Of a stretch of DNA of 64,000 nt, positions 42,188-52,621 are shown one piece after another (position 1 is the stretch's first letter; each line of letters begins with the position of its first letter). Source of the DNA: Symbiodinium natans (taxonomy: Eukaryota; Sar; Dinophyceae; Suessiales; Symbiodiniaceae); the NCBI GenBank assembly GCA_905221605.1, contig CAJNDS010002107.1, positions 377,922-441,921 of the forward strand, given 5' to 3'. Below the pieces are notes generated by a model that saw only the letters and a list, made by a program, of their open reading frames with translations, made no database searches and was not told the origin of the DNA. The position numbers and the translations under genes are program-made.

Positions 42188-42445
42188 AGGGTTTAGGGTT
42201 TTGGGTTTTGGGTATAGGGGTTGCTCCATTGGCAGAAACAGCTGTGCCTACAGTTGCCCCAAGTCGTGCAGGGAGAGGGGGGGGAGGCCGACAGGGGCCC
42301 TTTGACCCTGCAACACTAGGAACCCTTTTCAGGCTCTCAAGGGATTGGCGCCCATCGAAATGAAAAAATTCTTCCCTCGACCCTAAACCCTAAAACCCTA
42401 AAACCCTAAAACCCTAAACCCCAAACCCCAAACCCCAAACCCAAT
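42188..42445. repeat. Small TTTAGGG cluster and CCCTAAA(A) cluster
   Basis: Four TTTAGGG/TTTTGGG units at 42188-42225; about nine CCCTAAAA/CCCCAAA units at 42380-42445, with 8-bp CCCTAAAA units at the left. Confidence 0.87.
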
Positions 42446-42599
42446 TCCCTGTTCCGAACCTGCAAAAGCATAGAAGCGGAAGAAGAAAAACTTAGCGTGG
42501 CGCCTCGGCGGCTTCGTGGACCTCTGAGGAACTTATAACTCAGTGGTGCTGTACACTCCTTTAGATTGGACTTTGGAAACCCCCCACGAAAAATCTTCC

Positions 42600-43513
42600 A
42601 ACAGCAAGCATAGTCATAGCAAGACAGAACAATAAGCGAAAGAAGAAGAGAATTCTCCTAATCATGGTAGTAGCAATAACAGCAAAAATAACATAGTAAC
42701 ACTAAATCGCAATATAGCAGCGCAAGCCATATGGTAATGTATGTGAGTGTGTGTGTGTGGGTGGAAACGACCAGGGCGCTCAGCCAGTAAGCCAGGCGGC
42801 CCCTCCGCCCCGAGGGCTCAAAGAACCCTCCGTAGGCACGCCCTCCCCACCCCCCCCCGCCACAACAAGAGGAAGCTACCAGCCAATCCCTATGACCCCT
42901 CATGGGTTACTAAGCAGGTTTTGTATAAACAAGGGACCCAAATTAAAGGGTCGTCTCCCACGCACACCACCCCATGCAACGCTAGCAAACACGAGGAACC
43001 GCGATGGACAGTGCCCAGACCTGCGGGCACCAGAACGAAGGGTAGAAATTAAACTAGTGAAAGAAAAATATAGTTGTACTTGAAATAGCCATAGTCAAAG
43101 TACTGGAAATAAGATTATGGCTAGTGATCGTCATAGTGCTGGTACTAGCAATAATCAGAATAGATCTAGAAATCAGACTGGCAATGGCAAATACAAATAG
43201 GATTGGTCATGGCAAAATAGAAAAATAGTAGTAACAGTAAAAATATCAATACGAATTCAATACGTCTCGTTCTAGCAATAGCAAATGCAAAGCATTAGTA
43301 CTAGTACAAGTACCTGTACCATTTCCAGCCATAATAAGAACGATGATAATCACCAGGAGAATAATCAAGAACAACACAGGAAATGGTCACATGAACTATA
43401 GTAGCAACTGTAGCAACTGTGAATGCAACAGTAAAGGGCAACAGTAAAGGAAATAGTAATCGCCAGAAAACAATAAAATTGTCAACATAATATATCAGCA
43501 TACGACTCAGAGC

Positions 43514-43596
<83 letters not shown>

Positions 43597-43850
43597 GAGG
43601 AATCGTAGTTGATGTCGTGCTGGCGAGAGCGCACCAAACAATGACACGAATGACAATAGCAATGCACATAGCAATAGCAGTCGCAATCGCAATATCCATA
43701 GAAGTAGTTCTAGCAGTAGTCATAGTCACAGTCACGATTCTTGAAAGTAGTGGCAATAGAAGTAATAATCGTCATCGTATTCGCAATATTTGTAGCAACC
43801 ATAAGCATAATGATTGTAGATGTTTGAGCTGCAACAAGAATGTCTAGGAC
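42600..43850 (+). repeat. Degenerate trinucleotide region around a CAA array
   Basis: Apart from the GC-rich piece 42745-43030, the region is A-rich with loose AGTAATAGCAAT-type triplet periodicity, fading out on both sides of the pure CAA array at 43513-43596. Long Val/Leu/Cys homopolymer frames on the minus strand come from the CAA array. Confidence 0.8.
43513..43596 (+). repeat. (CAA)28 microsatellite
   Basis: An uninterrupted run of 28 CAA triplets. Confidence 0.98.
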
Positions 43851-44108
43851 CTAGGCTTCTTACCCCGGTCTACAAAACAAGAACTCGAGCCCCAGATGTC
43901 TTCTCAAAGTTGAAAGACATACCGAGGGCTTGCGGAGCCAGCGGTCTAATCTTAGCTGAGGGTTGGGGATTCAAGGGCCCCCGGAGTGCATAAGCCGCCG
44001 AGGCCTTCAGCCCCCTGTGGTTGGAGCTGGGCTATAAATACGGAAGGGCCTCCTCCCTTCCCTCCCCACACCACATCCACACTGGAACGATACCAGTTTA
44101 GGGAATTT

Positions 44109-44540
44109 GGCTTGGGTTTGGGGTTTAGGGTTTGGAGTTGAGGGTTTAGGGGTTTGGGTTTGGAGTTTGGGGTTTAAAGTTTAGGGTTTGGGGTTTGGGG
44201 TTTGGGGTTTAGGGGCCGAAGGCCTCGTCTTCGGAGATCGACGCCGGGCTGTGCACGAATGGCGTCGGGGGCTCCTCGATCTTTTGCCTCCGCTGAGGGC
44301 TTCATTAGGGTTTAGGGTTTAGCGTTTAGGGTTTAGGGTTTAGGGTTTCCGGTTTTAGGGTATTAGGGTTACAAGCGACGAGGGACTGGAGCTTTCTATC
44401 CTTACGCGCTTTCGAGTAAAGATTTTAGGAGTTGGGGTGTAGGGTTTAGGGTTTAGGGTTTAGGGTTTAGGGTTTAGGGTTAGGGGTTTAGGGTTTAGGG
44501 TTTTAGGGTACTAGGGTACTAGGGTTTTAGAGTTTAGGGA
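44109..44540 (+). repeat. Series of TTTAGGG/TTTGGGG arrays
   Basis: TTTGGGG-rich at 44109-44215, TTTAGGG at 44308-44375, and TTTAGGG/TTAGGGG at 44435-44540, with short unique spacers between. Confidence 0.92.
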
Positions 44541-44544
44541 ACAG

Positions 44545-44690
44545 TGCCAGGGTTTATGGACTTATGGGCTTCTGGGCTTCTGGGCTTGTGGGTTTATGGG
44601 CTTGTGGATTTGTGAGTCTATGGGCTTATGGGTGTATGGGTTTATGGGTGTATGGGTTTAGGGGCTGACGGGTTTAGGAGTTCAGGGTCC
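44545..44690 (+). repeat. 9-bp GGGCTTATG-type array
   Basis: About fourteen 9-bp units (GGGCTTATG, GGGCTTCTG, GGGTTTATG, GGGTGTATG). It follows TTTAGGG units directly and shows the same G-core with a 9-bp period. Confidence 0.92.
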
Positions 44691-44810
44691 GAAGCAGAGA
44701 TGGATGTGCCTTTCTGGGGCTACCTGCTAGTGACCCTCGAATGTATGTTCAAAGCCTAGCACAGTAAACCCTGAAACCCTTCAACTCTGAGAGCCCACAC
44801 CCTAGGCCCC

Positions 44811-45105
44811 AAGACCCTCAAACCCTCAAACCCTCAAACCCTCAAACCCTCAAACCCTCAAACCCTCAAACCCTCAAACGTTTAGGGTTTAGGGTTAGGG
44901 TTTAGGGTTTAGGGTGTAGGGTTTAGGGTTTAGGGGTTAGGGTTTAGGGTTTAGGGTTTAGGGTTTAGGGTTCAGGGTTTAGGGTTTAGGGTTTAGGGTT
45001 TAGGGTTTAGGGTTTAGGGTTTAGGGTTTAGGGTTTAGGGTTTAGGTTTCGGGTTTAGGGTTTAGGGTTTAGGCCTCAAACCCTCAAACCCTCAAACCCT
45101 GCCTG
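44811..45105. repeat. TTTAGGG array inserted between CCCTCAAA repeats
   Basis: About eight CCCTCAAA octamers (44813-44878) switch at 44880 to about twenty-seven TTTAGGG units (44881-45073), then back to three CCCTCAAA octamers (45075-45105). The two outer pieces are in the same orientation and the inner array is inverted relative to them. Confidence 0.95.
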
Positions 45106-45177
45106 GTGCCCCTCTCTTTGTCGTGCTCTGCCAGGTTCTCCTGCCAGCCCCCACTGCCCATGCCCCAGCGATGTTTG

Positions 45178-45235
45178 AGGGTATAGGGTTTGGAGTTTAG
45201 GGTTTAGGGCTTAGGGTTTAGGGGTTTCGGGTTAA
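45178..45235 (+). repeat. TTTAGGG cluster
   Basis: Six units with TATAGGG and TTTGGAG variants. A CCCTAAA/CCCTGAA cluster follows at 45640-45690. Confidence 0.87.
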
Positions 45236-45826
45236 CCCTTAAACCTCTGGGGCAGCAGCTAAGCTCAACAAGGGCCTCGTCCCAAGAGACGTGGCTCGTC
45301 GAGGTGCGAGGCCTTCGATGGTGCAAGGTCCCTAGCTCTGCTCAGGGCACTTGGGCGCATCAGAGAGTCGTTGGGGATGTGAAAGTGAAGGCCCTGAACC
45401 ACTTAACACTTCGGCCACTAAGCCTCAGTTCTGTCTGCAGCACACAAACCGGCCTGGCAGAGTGCCCCCCCCACCCCCCATGCAGAGGAGTCCATGTCCG
45501 CCTCTTCCGAGCATTGAGGATGGTCTTCACTCGCTCGTCCGCCTCGCCTCTCTGGAAGGGCTGGGGCCCGGGTCTGTGCCGAAAGTTTGAGGATCCAGGG
45601 TTACGGGTGTAGGTTTCCCGGACAACCTAGACTTGCCCTACGCCCTAAACCCTAAACCCTGAACCCTGAACCCTGAAACCCTAAACCTGTCTCAAGGTTC
45701 GCTCTCACGGCGTCGATGCCTTCCTTGTTCTCCTCCTCAGCCTTCTCATCCCCCATGGGCCAGCACTGGCTGTGAGGGGTGGGGGTGGGCCCCTGCGCAT
45801 GAGGTTCCAGACTTTCCTTAGGAACC

Positions 45827-46183
45827 TTAATGACTAGAATATATGTTTAATATTCCCGTGGGCTTTATACAAACGAAATGTAAAAACAATCCCAATGCTG
45901 TTTTTTGCATTCTTTGGGTTTTACATAAATGGAGATAGAGCATAATTCCTGGGGGGCTGTAGTGTTGCAAAGCAGCAGCTTTGAAAGCAGATGCCGGTGC
46001 AAGAGCGAGCAGCTTTTGCTGAGAGCTTGCGACGATGTCTCTTCTACCACAACCCCGGTGTTTCGCAAAGAGTGAGTGAATGAATGTAGTGAGATCACTT
46101 GCAACACCTAACTTTCTCAGCCGCCCAAGCACGGCACGGGCATCTTCGTGAAGCCAAAGCTGCATGGCTTGTCTTCTGACCAA
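45827..46183 (-). CDS. Hypothetical exon candidate, about 118 codons
   Basis: A minus-strand frame runs from a TTG at 46181-46183, directly preceded by CTACAG (a plausible 3' splice site), to a stop at 45827-45829. The first 90 codons look protein-like: an amphipathic, basic helix region (AVLGRLRKLGVASDL near codons 17-31) and an Ala/Leu-rich helix near 55-72. The last 30 codons are hydrophobic and may be read-through beyond the true exon. No family is recognised, and no promoter or partner exon is seen. Confidence 0.28.
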   Translation of the reverse strand: MVRRQAMQLWLHEDARAVLGRLRKLGVASDLTTFIHSLFAKHRGCGRRDIVASSQQKLLALAPASAFKAAALQHYSPPGIMLYLHLCKTQRMQKTALGLFLHFVCIKPTGILNIYSSH

Positions 46184-46354
46184 CTGTAGCCCTCTAGCCG
46201 TGCCGGTTGCGAATCTTTACAGCCGCTGTCAGCGGCTTCTGGCCTGAAACCCTGAGCCCTGACTGACCTCTGTCCACTCTCTCCATATACTTTCATCTGA
46301 TGCTCACAAATCATATCGAGCCCGAGCACGCCCAGAGCCATCCGGGCCTCCTGG

Positions 46355-46565
46355 ACCCCTAAACCCCCCCCTAAGCCCCTCAAACCCTAAGTTGCCTAAA
46401 CTCCCGAAACCCCGAGCTCAAAACATTCATCCCTTCAACCCCTCAAACCCCCCAAAACGCGAAGCCGGAACCCTAAACCCTCCTTTAAACCCTCAACCTC
46501 CGAAACCCCTCCCTCCTTTAAACCCTCCTCTACTGAACCCCCTAAACCCCCGAAACCCCAAAGAG
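46355..46565 (-). repeat. Degenerate C-rich CCCTAAA-like region
   Basis: CCCTAAAC, CCTCAAAC and CCCGAAACCCC units with frequent unique insertions. The Pro/Asn-rich frame through it is repeat-derived. Confidence 0.75.
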
Positions 46566-46947
46566 GCTTCAGGAGGCCTCTGGGGCCTAAGTCTCGAGTT
46601 CAAGCTCGGCCTTTTTCGATTCCACACACGTAGCACGAAAGCGATTCTGCAATCAGAGGCCGCCAAGGGTTGAGGGCTGAGGGTGTAGAGACTCGGGTCA
46701 ACGTCGGGACTTCCGAAAATAGGGGTGCCCTTTTTGGGTGGGCAAGGAATAGTGCTCCGGGAGATGTTCAGGGCCTTCCAACCCTAGACCAGGCGTAACT
46801 AGTGGCAGTTTTCAGGGTACTTCGTCGATTGGTATGCAGGGGCACGGCCTCTGCGTGCTGCGGATGACGGAGTGAAACGAAACATGGAAACGTTACGCGG
46901 GACAGTGATCCTAAACCCAAGAGGACGGCTTCGGGTTTCGGGATGGT

Positions 46948-46985
46948 GGCCCTAAACCCTAAACCCTAAACCCTAAACCCACTCT
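46948..46985 (-). repeat. CCCTAAA array
   Basis: Five exact units. Confidence 0.93.
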
Positions 46986-47124
46986 TCTTTGGGGGGGGGC
47001 TTCCCAGCTTCCAGGAGCCCCTGGCAACTTTGAACATCCCCCTGAACTCTCCAGAACGCTGAGCTGAACATCTGCCCGAACTCGTAAAATGCCCCTCACT
47101 TCCCTCGGAGGAAGACCTGGTGTT

Positions 47125-47204
47125 AACCCAAAAAGCCTGGACCCTAGCCTTCAGCCCCAAGAGGCTCTTGGGGCTGAAGGCTAGGGTTTAGGCTTTTTTG
47201 GGTT
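47125..47204. repeat. 39-bp palindrome with a single-base centre
   Basis: Left arm 47125-47163 and right arm 47165-47204 are inverted copies around one G at 47164. The inner 22 bp (CCTAGCCTTCAGCCCCAAGAG and its complement) are perfect, and the outer part has one indel and two mismatches. The right arm continues into TTTAGG-type sequence. Confidence 0.93.
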
Positions 47205-47329
47205 TATGGACTAAGGTTTAGGGTCTAGGGCTTTAAGGTTGAGGGAGGGAAATGGTGGTTCAGGCTTGCAAGCCATGAGGCTGTGTCTGACAGCGTCTCT
47301 GATCATACTTGGGAGGTTCATAACTTGCC

Positions 47330-47530
47330 CTCGGAGGTCCGTGGGTACTTATAAGTGGGGTTATAGGCACCCCATGATGACTGGAACTACCCTACTCGTA
47401 ACCTTACCTATTGCTACCCCTGAACCTCCAAGCAACCTTGCTATACAAGTGTAGTAGAATTCAAGTATACCCGGCACCAACGAAGTACATACAGCTATAC
47501 TGGGATGATACGTGCCCATGAACCTCCAAG
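47330..47530. mobile_element. Family A elements, probably two adjacent copies
   Basis: The first has a left tip CTCGGAGGTCCGTGGGTAC followed by TTATAAGTGGGGTT and an inverted right tip ending at 47432 (CCCTGAACCTCCAAG). A second right tip, CCCATGAACCTCCAAG, ends at 47530 and is followed by TA. Its left end is unclear, so it may be a nested or truncated copy. Confidence 0.7.
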
Positions 47531-47639
47531 TAAGGACGTGGATCCCGGGGCCGCTTTCGGGGGTTGAAGGTTTGGGGTTTGGGGAGGCTTGAGGCTTTGA
47601 CCCGCACACCTAGCTAAGGATGCAAGGAAGAATAGACAG

Positions 47640-48360
47640 GAGCTTTCAAAGAAAATACAAAATTAGAAAATATTTAAAAAACAAAGGAAGGGTGTCCGAA
47701 GACAGGGGGTGTCCGAACATATGTGTATACATATATCTATATATGTATAATGGGCACCCTGGCAAATACTTATATGCTTACCAAGCTTCATTCCTTCTTG
47801 ACCACTGCAAGGACACAACAATCCACAGCAGCTGCAGCAACAAGGCGCGCGCGTCGTAGAAGAGAGCACCCCCCTAGTCGGATGGGGCAGCAGGTTTGGC
47901 AGAAGCAGGAAGGACTCTGCAAACATGCTTCAAGGAGGATTCGACAGCCGAGGTTTGCAAACACTGCATACCGCCTTATGTCCTGCGCTGCGCGCTGAGT
48001 TAAAGGAAGCTGATTTCTTAGCCATCCACTATAGCTGTGCTGCCTTGCCTTGCCTTGACTTTGCCTTCCCTTGCCTTGACCATCCCAACTTCGAACCTCT
48101 GCACAAGGATGCGGGCTGGGCCCAACCGGAAGGCCCCAACCGCTAGGCCCCAACCGCTAACCACCCCTTCAACCCGAATCCAAAAAAAACCTCCGCCCGC
48201 TGCCCGCCGGCATGAACCCTGCGCCGTACAGAGCCCCAGTTCAAGCCTGGCTCTTGGACTTATAATACTTCTCCACCTCCGGAATGGCCGCAATTTTCTC
48301 CTGGCCAGGCCAGAACGGTCGCTGGGAAGGCCAGGTTGCTCGTCTAGTGTCTGGGGGTTT
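47640..48360. other. Unique spacer
   Basis: A-rich at 47640-47700, a short TATATA tract at 47720-47750 and a CCTTG-rich stretch at 48038-48082. Several overlapping frames are open on both strands over 47920-48300, but none has an identifiable domain. A head-to-head CCCTAAA/TTTGGGG pair lies at 48358-48410. Confidence 0.4.
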
Positions 48361-48725
48361 GGGGGTTACCCTAAACCCTCAACCCCAAACCCTAAAGGGT
48401 TTGGGGTTTGTCCAAAGAACGGCCACCCGTGTTCAGCACTTGGAGGTAGTAGTCATAACAATGACAATGAAAATCATATACACACTATTAATATGATTTT
48501 AACCAAAAACTGTAGTCACAGCCACTTCACAGCCCAAATATGAACCTCTGAGTCCCCAAATGTGTCCAAACTTGGGCCTCCCTTGAGGTTCCGATTGGCC
48601 CACAGAGCCTCGTATTCAGGGTGCTCAGAAGGCGGGCCGAGACCAGATTCTGCGTAGGGCACCCACAAGGCCCTCCACTCCAGAGGGGGCACCTGAATCT
48701 CATGGGCCTCAACGGCACGCGAAGC

Positions 48726-48890
48726 ACCCTAAAGCTGAACCCGGAACCCGAAACCCTGAACCCGAAACAACCCTAAACCCCGAAACCCCTAAACCCGTAA
48801 CCCCAAACCCTAAACCCTGAACCCTGAACCCTAAACCCTGAACCCTCAACCCTAAACCCCAAACCCTGAGCCCTAAACCCTAATCACATC
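48726..48890 (-). repeat. CCCTAAA array
   Basis: About twenty-one degenerate units with CCCGAAA and CCCTGAA variants. Confidence 0.93.
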
Positions 48891-48984
48891 CTTGTGCTTC
48901 ATGATGCTGGGGTAGCCCTTCAGGAGCTCGGGCCCCAGGCCTTCCTAGAGCGGCGCATGTCTCGCAGTTTGCAGGGTGTTTGGG

Positions 48985-49110
48985 GGGGCTTCGGGTTCAG
49001 GGTTTGGGGTTTAGGGTTTTTTCGGGTTTCAGGGTTTCAGGTTTTTTAGCGTTTAGGGTTTAGGGTTTGAAGGGCTTTGCGGGCTTTGAGGGCTTAGGGG
49101 CTTAGGGCTC
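48985..49110 (+). repeat. Degenerate TTTAGGG cluster
   Basis: TTCAGGG, TTTGGGG, TTTCAGGG and TTTAGCG units, then GGGCTTTG-type 9-mers. Confidence 0.82.
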
Positions 49111-49245
49111 AGGGTGTTTGCGGGCGGATCCTTACAACCCGGCTAGAACCGCAGGTAGTACCCAGATACAGCTGATAGCAACATGCATGGAAACTGAGGG
49201 TGGTGGATACCCAAACCTCAGGATGTACTCAGGAATAGTTCTCAA

Positions 49246-49532
49246 ACTTTTTTGGTAATATGTCAGAAACTATCTAACGAGTTTTTGTAATCTTTTTTTA
49301 AAATGTAGGTATGAGTTGCGGCATGAATTCTGTTTACCTTTTGGGTGGGGATCCGGATCAGAGTCCGGACCCAAGGGATGTTTTTAACAATTTTAACATG
49401 TTTGGCAATATCTCAGAAACTTTCCAACAGATTTTCGTAATTTCTTTTTAATGTAGGTATGAATGATGGCATGAATTCTCTTTACCTTTTGTGGGGGGAT
49501 CCGGATCAGAGTCCGGATCCAAAGGATTTTTA
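49246..49532 (+). repeat. Direct repeat, two copies of about 140 bp, each ending in a GGATCCGGA hairpin
   Basis: Copy 1 (about 49246-49387) and copy 2 (about 49398-49532) share GTCAGAAACT-type, AATGTAGGTATGA, GGCATGAATTCT and TTTACCTTTT blocks. Each ends with an imperfect GGATCCGGA-TCAGAG-TCCGGATCC hairpin (49349-49372 and 49497-49520, perfect in copy 2). AT-rich compared with the surroundings. Confidence 0.92.
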
Positions 49533-49776
49533 AAAAGGCTTAATGGAATGTCCTTTCTTAAAGGGGCACACTGGGCGCCCGAAAACCCTCACGTGGCGAG
49601 CTGGGCGCCCGCGCCAGGAAGCCGCTGCGCATGACGCAGAGAAAGGCTGGGCACCGGCTTTGCTTCATGGGTTCAGGGTTTAGGGTGGGTTCAGGGCCCT
49701 TAAGGTTTCGAGTCTGAGCGTTGGGCATAGCTATCTCTTGAGGGTGGATTGATGTGTAGGAAAAGGAGGAGGAGTA

Positions 49777-49893
49777 CTTGAAGACTCTTGGGTACTTATA
49801 AGTTGGGCTAGAAGTACCCTAGAAAAGGTTTCAACCTACGACAACAACTACCCTCCTTATTTCCTTTCTGATACTTGCCCATGAACCTCCAAG
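49777..49893. mobile_element. Family A MITE-like element, copy 3
   Basis: Left tip CTTGAAGACTCTTGGGTAC plus TTATAAGTTGGGC; inverted right tip CCCATGAACCTCCAAG. Both ends are flanked by TA (49775-49776 and 49894-49895), consistent with a TA target duplication. 117 bp, no coding capacity. Confidence 0.8.
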
Positions 49894-49899
49894 TAGGTC

Positions 49900-50340
49900 C
49901 TTTGTCAGCACCCGACTCAGGTTTGCTGTGGTGCTTATGCTTTACGAAACAAACCTGCTCGGACAGCTGTGCCGCAAGCCCTGCAAATCTCCTGAGCTGG
50001 GGCCGCTGAGCCCATAAGACCACACCAGAGCGAGGCTTCGAAAGGTGCCCCGAGCCGAGGAATCCCAGGATGGCTGGGGGCCCTGGCAGTAGTACATCAG
50101 GTCGGCCACAGAAAGGCCAGCCTCCAGGGAAGCACAACATGAGCTTACGATTCATCGCGCAGCTTAAGCTCCGACTCCTCCCCTTCGGGGCTAAGAGCCG
50201 GCCACGGGGTGACGGCCCCAAAACCGGCCTGCGGCACCACGTAGCCGTTGGTGCTCCCCGCAAGGGTGCACTCGAAGATCTCCAGCCTCGGGGCCCCGGC
50301 CGCCGAGTGCATCCCTCCAGCCAAAACCCTACATCATCCC
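49900..50340. other. GC-rich block, possible exon debris
   Basis: Frames are open on both strands. The minus-strand frame (to 50263) is the more protein-like but starts on a non-ATG codon, and its C-terminal part reads through the family A element at 49777-49893. The plus-strand frame has an ATG at 50070 but is Pro/Arg/Gly-rich. Neither is called. Confidence 0.3.
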
Positions 50341-50454
50341 ATATTTGGGGCTTAAGTTTAGGGTTTAGGGGCTTGTAGGTACATCACGGAGCCAATTGCA
50401 ACAGGGCTCTCGTGCTGCACACTGTCACAACTCCCCCTCAACCCCAAGCCCTGG

Positions 50455-50515
50455 CCCCCAAACCCCACCTCCAAAACCCTAAACCCTAAACCCTAATACC
50501 TCCAAAACCCTAACG
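50455..50515 (-). repeat. CCCTAAA cluster
   Basis: Four exact units and several degenerate ones. Confidence 0.88.
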
Positions 50516-51450
50516 AAGGGTCTGGGGATCCGGCATAGCGGCCGCCTCACCACCTGGGGCAAAGAGCCGTTGCCTGGCCGCCTCCTGGAGTTGAAAAGGC
50601 GCACTCTCTCTGTGCGCGTGAGTGGGCGCTTCTCTCCAGTCTCTTGAGGGGGTTGAGGGCTTGGGGTTTACGGTTTGGGATTTAGGGCTTAGGGCATTGT
50701 CATTCTTGTGATTTTGAGCAATCAACTCATGGTCCGCTGCGTTCCGCTGCGTAGACCAGAATTGGTGGAAGGGGCTCTGAGCCGACGCTGGGGGGTCCAG
50801 CCGGCCACCAGTGTGTAGACGGGGAGTCGGGGCGGCACTGAATTTACAGGGTCCTTTTTTGGGGACCTTTGTTTTGACTCCCGATCTTGTGGGAGCCGGG
50901 GAACGCGAGCTCAATATAGCTCAATCAAGAGGACGAGCAACTGGCAGTCGGCCGGTTTTGCATCCGAAGATAGCCCCCGAAGAAATTGTGTAACAAGCCT
51001 CTGTCTCGTAGCTCCCCCCGCCCCAAGTCGCTCTAGGCCAGACCCAGCCGTCACCTCGCAAATCCGGCACCACACTGTGGCTGTCTAACACACGTACACA
51101 ATAGGACTCCATCTGCCTTCAGCGCAACCTGTGCCCGTAGACTTGAGCAGGAGCTTTCGTGATCAAGGGAAGCTTCGGAGCTTCGACGGTTTAAGGGATT
51201 CGCACGCCAGGAAGAAACCAAAAACACTGCCCAGATCATGCTGGAAGCTCGAAGAATCTCCTCACTACGAGCCATTGAAAACCCTTCCACGACTCAAATA
51301 CCCTCAACACTCAGGTAGACAAGACCCACAGTCCTTCTGCTGCTGGCCCTGGATCCTCTGGTGTTGGATTTAAGATGAGTTATTCAGACAAGTGCTCGTG
51401 GTGCACATCGCAAAGACAGGCCTACCTACGTGCGTAAGCATATATACGTA
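50516..51450. other. Unique spacer
   Basis: No telomere array except a few TTTAGGG-like units near 50660-50690. Short frames are open on both strands at 50811-50993 and 51050-51290, without recognised motifs. Confidence 0.4.
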
Positions 51451-51602
51451 TGCATATGTCCATGTCTGTGTCTCTGTCTATGTCTGTGTCTACGTCTATG
51501 TCAATGTCTTTGTCTCTGTCTCTGTCTATGTCTATGTCTATGTCTATGTCTGTGTCTGTGTCTGTGTCTATGTCTATGTCTATGTCTGTGTCTGTGTATA
51601 AA
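51450..51602 (+). repeat. TCTGTG/TCTATG hexanucleotide array
   Basis: About twenty-four 6-bp units with TCTGTG, TCTATG, TCTCTG and TCAATG variants. Confidence 0.96.
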
Positions 51603-51984
51603 TGTATAGTATATGCACATATACATACACATAGGATGTTTTCGTTATGTGTTTTTATACGTGTTTAGCGATCTATTGCATTTCCTTTTGCCAAGGACTT
51701 GGATCAGCCGGGCTTTAGGGTTCCACACTTCTTTGGGGGCCGGCTACAGCAGACTGGGAAGCGAATTGTCATCAAGACCTCAAGAACGCGGTGCCGGAAA
51801 TTGGGCAGGCCGCCGCAGCAAGAGCTTACACTGAACCCTAAGCTTGAAACCCTAAACCTGAAACCCTAAGCCCTAGCCTTCCCACATCATCAGATGCCAC
51901 AACCCGGCCTGTAAGTAGGCGCTAGGAGTATCCACAAATCATCGAACGCATCCATGATCTCATCTACCTGGTCGGATCTGCATG

Positions 51985-52350
51985 AGGTTTAGGGTCTCGG
52001 GGTTGGGGTTTTGCAGTCTGAGGTTTAGGGTTTAGAAGGTTTGGGCTTCTGCTTCAGGGCTTCGGGCTTAGGGTGTAGGGTTTGCCATAAGATTTGGCTT
52101 GGGTCCGGCATCAGCATCCTACAAACGTTTAGGGTTTAAGGTTTAGGGTTTAGGGTTTAGGCTTTAGGGTTTAGGGTTTAGGGTTTAGGGTGACAACGGA
52201 GGCCTTGGCCGCGACCAGCGGATCAGTTGGGTAAAGATATCGGCCTGGGCGTTGCAGGCTTGGTAGCTGCTATGGTTGGCTTGTTCCACAAGGGGCTCAA
52301 CGTTTAGGGTTTAGGGTTTAGGGTTTAGGGTTTAGGGTTTAGGGTTTAGG
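51985..52350 (+). repeat. Three TTTAGGG arrays
   Basis: Degenerate at 51985-52090; nine units at 52130-52195; seven nearly exact units at 52300-52350, with unique sequence between. A short CCCTAAA/CCCTAAG piece lies at 51835-51880. Confidence 0.92.
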
Positions 52351-52621
52351 GCCTAAGTTCCACGAGTGCTGAGGCTTTCTTTGTTCATGGAACGATCCAG
52401 ATACCCATGAAACCCGTTGTGGAGGGGTTGAAGGGTTGGTTGGGGGCGTCGGAGGGGGGGGGGTGGGCGATGCCTGTGGCCCTAAACACCCAACCCGCAC
52501 CCCTGAACCCACCGTTGATCTGAGGTCCCTGGGCTTCTGGCCATTGAAGGGCGTGACCTTGCCAACGTACCTTGCACGCAAAGACTCCCCCAAACAAAAC
52601 AACTACCCCACCTCCCTGTGG

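Noticed and set aside
44033-44040. TATAAATA motif as a promoter
   Set aside because: Dinoflagellate promoters rarely use a TATA box, and no credible gene begins downstream.
44082-44100. U6-snRNA-like string TGGAACGATAC
   Set aside because: Only about 11 bases match my recollection of U6, and the flanking conserved parts are missing.
13290-45105. CRISPR array
   Set aside because: The many short repeats are contiguous tandem arrays or lack uniform spacers, and there are no cas genes.
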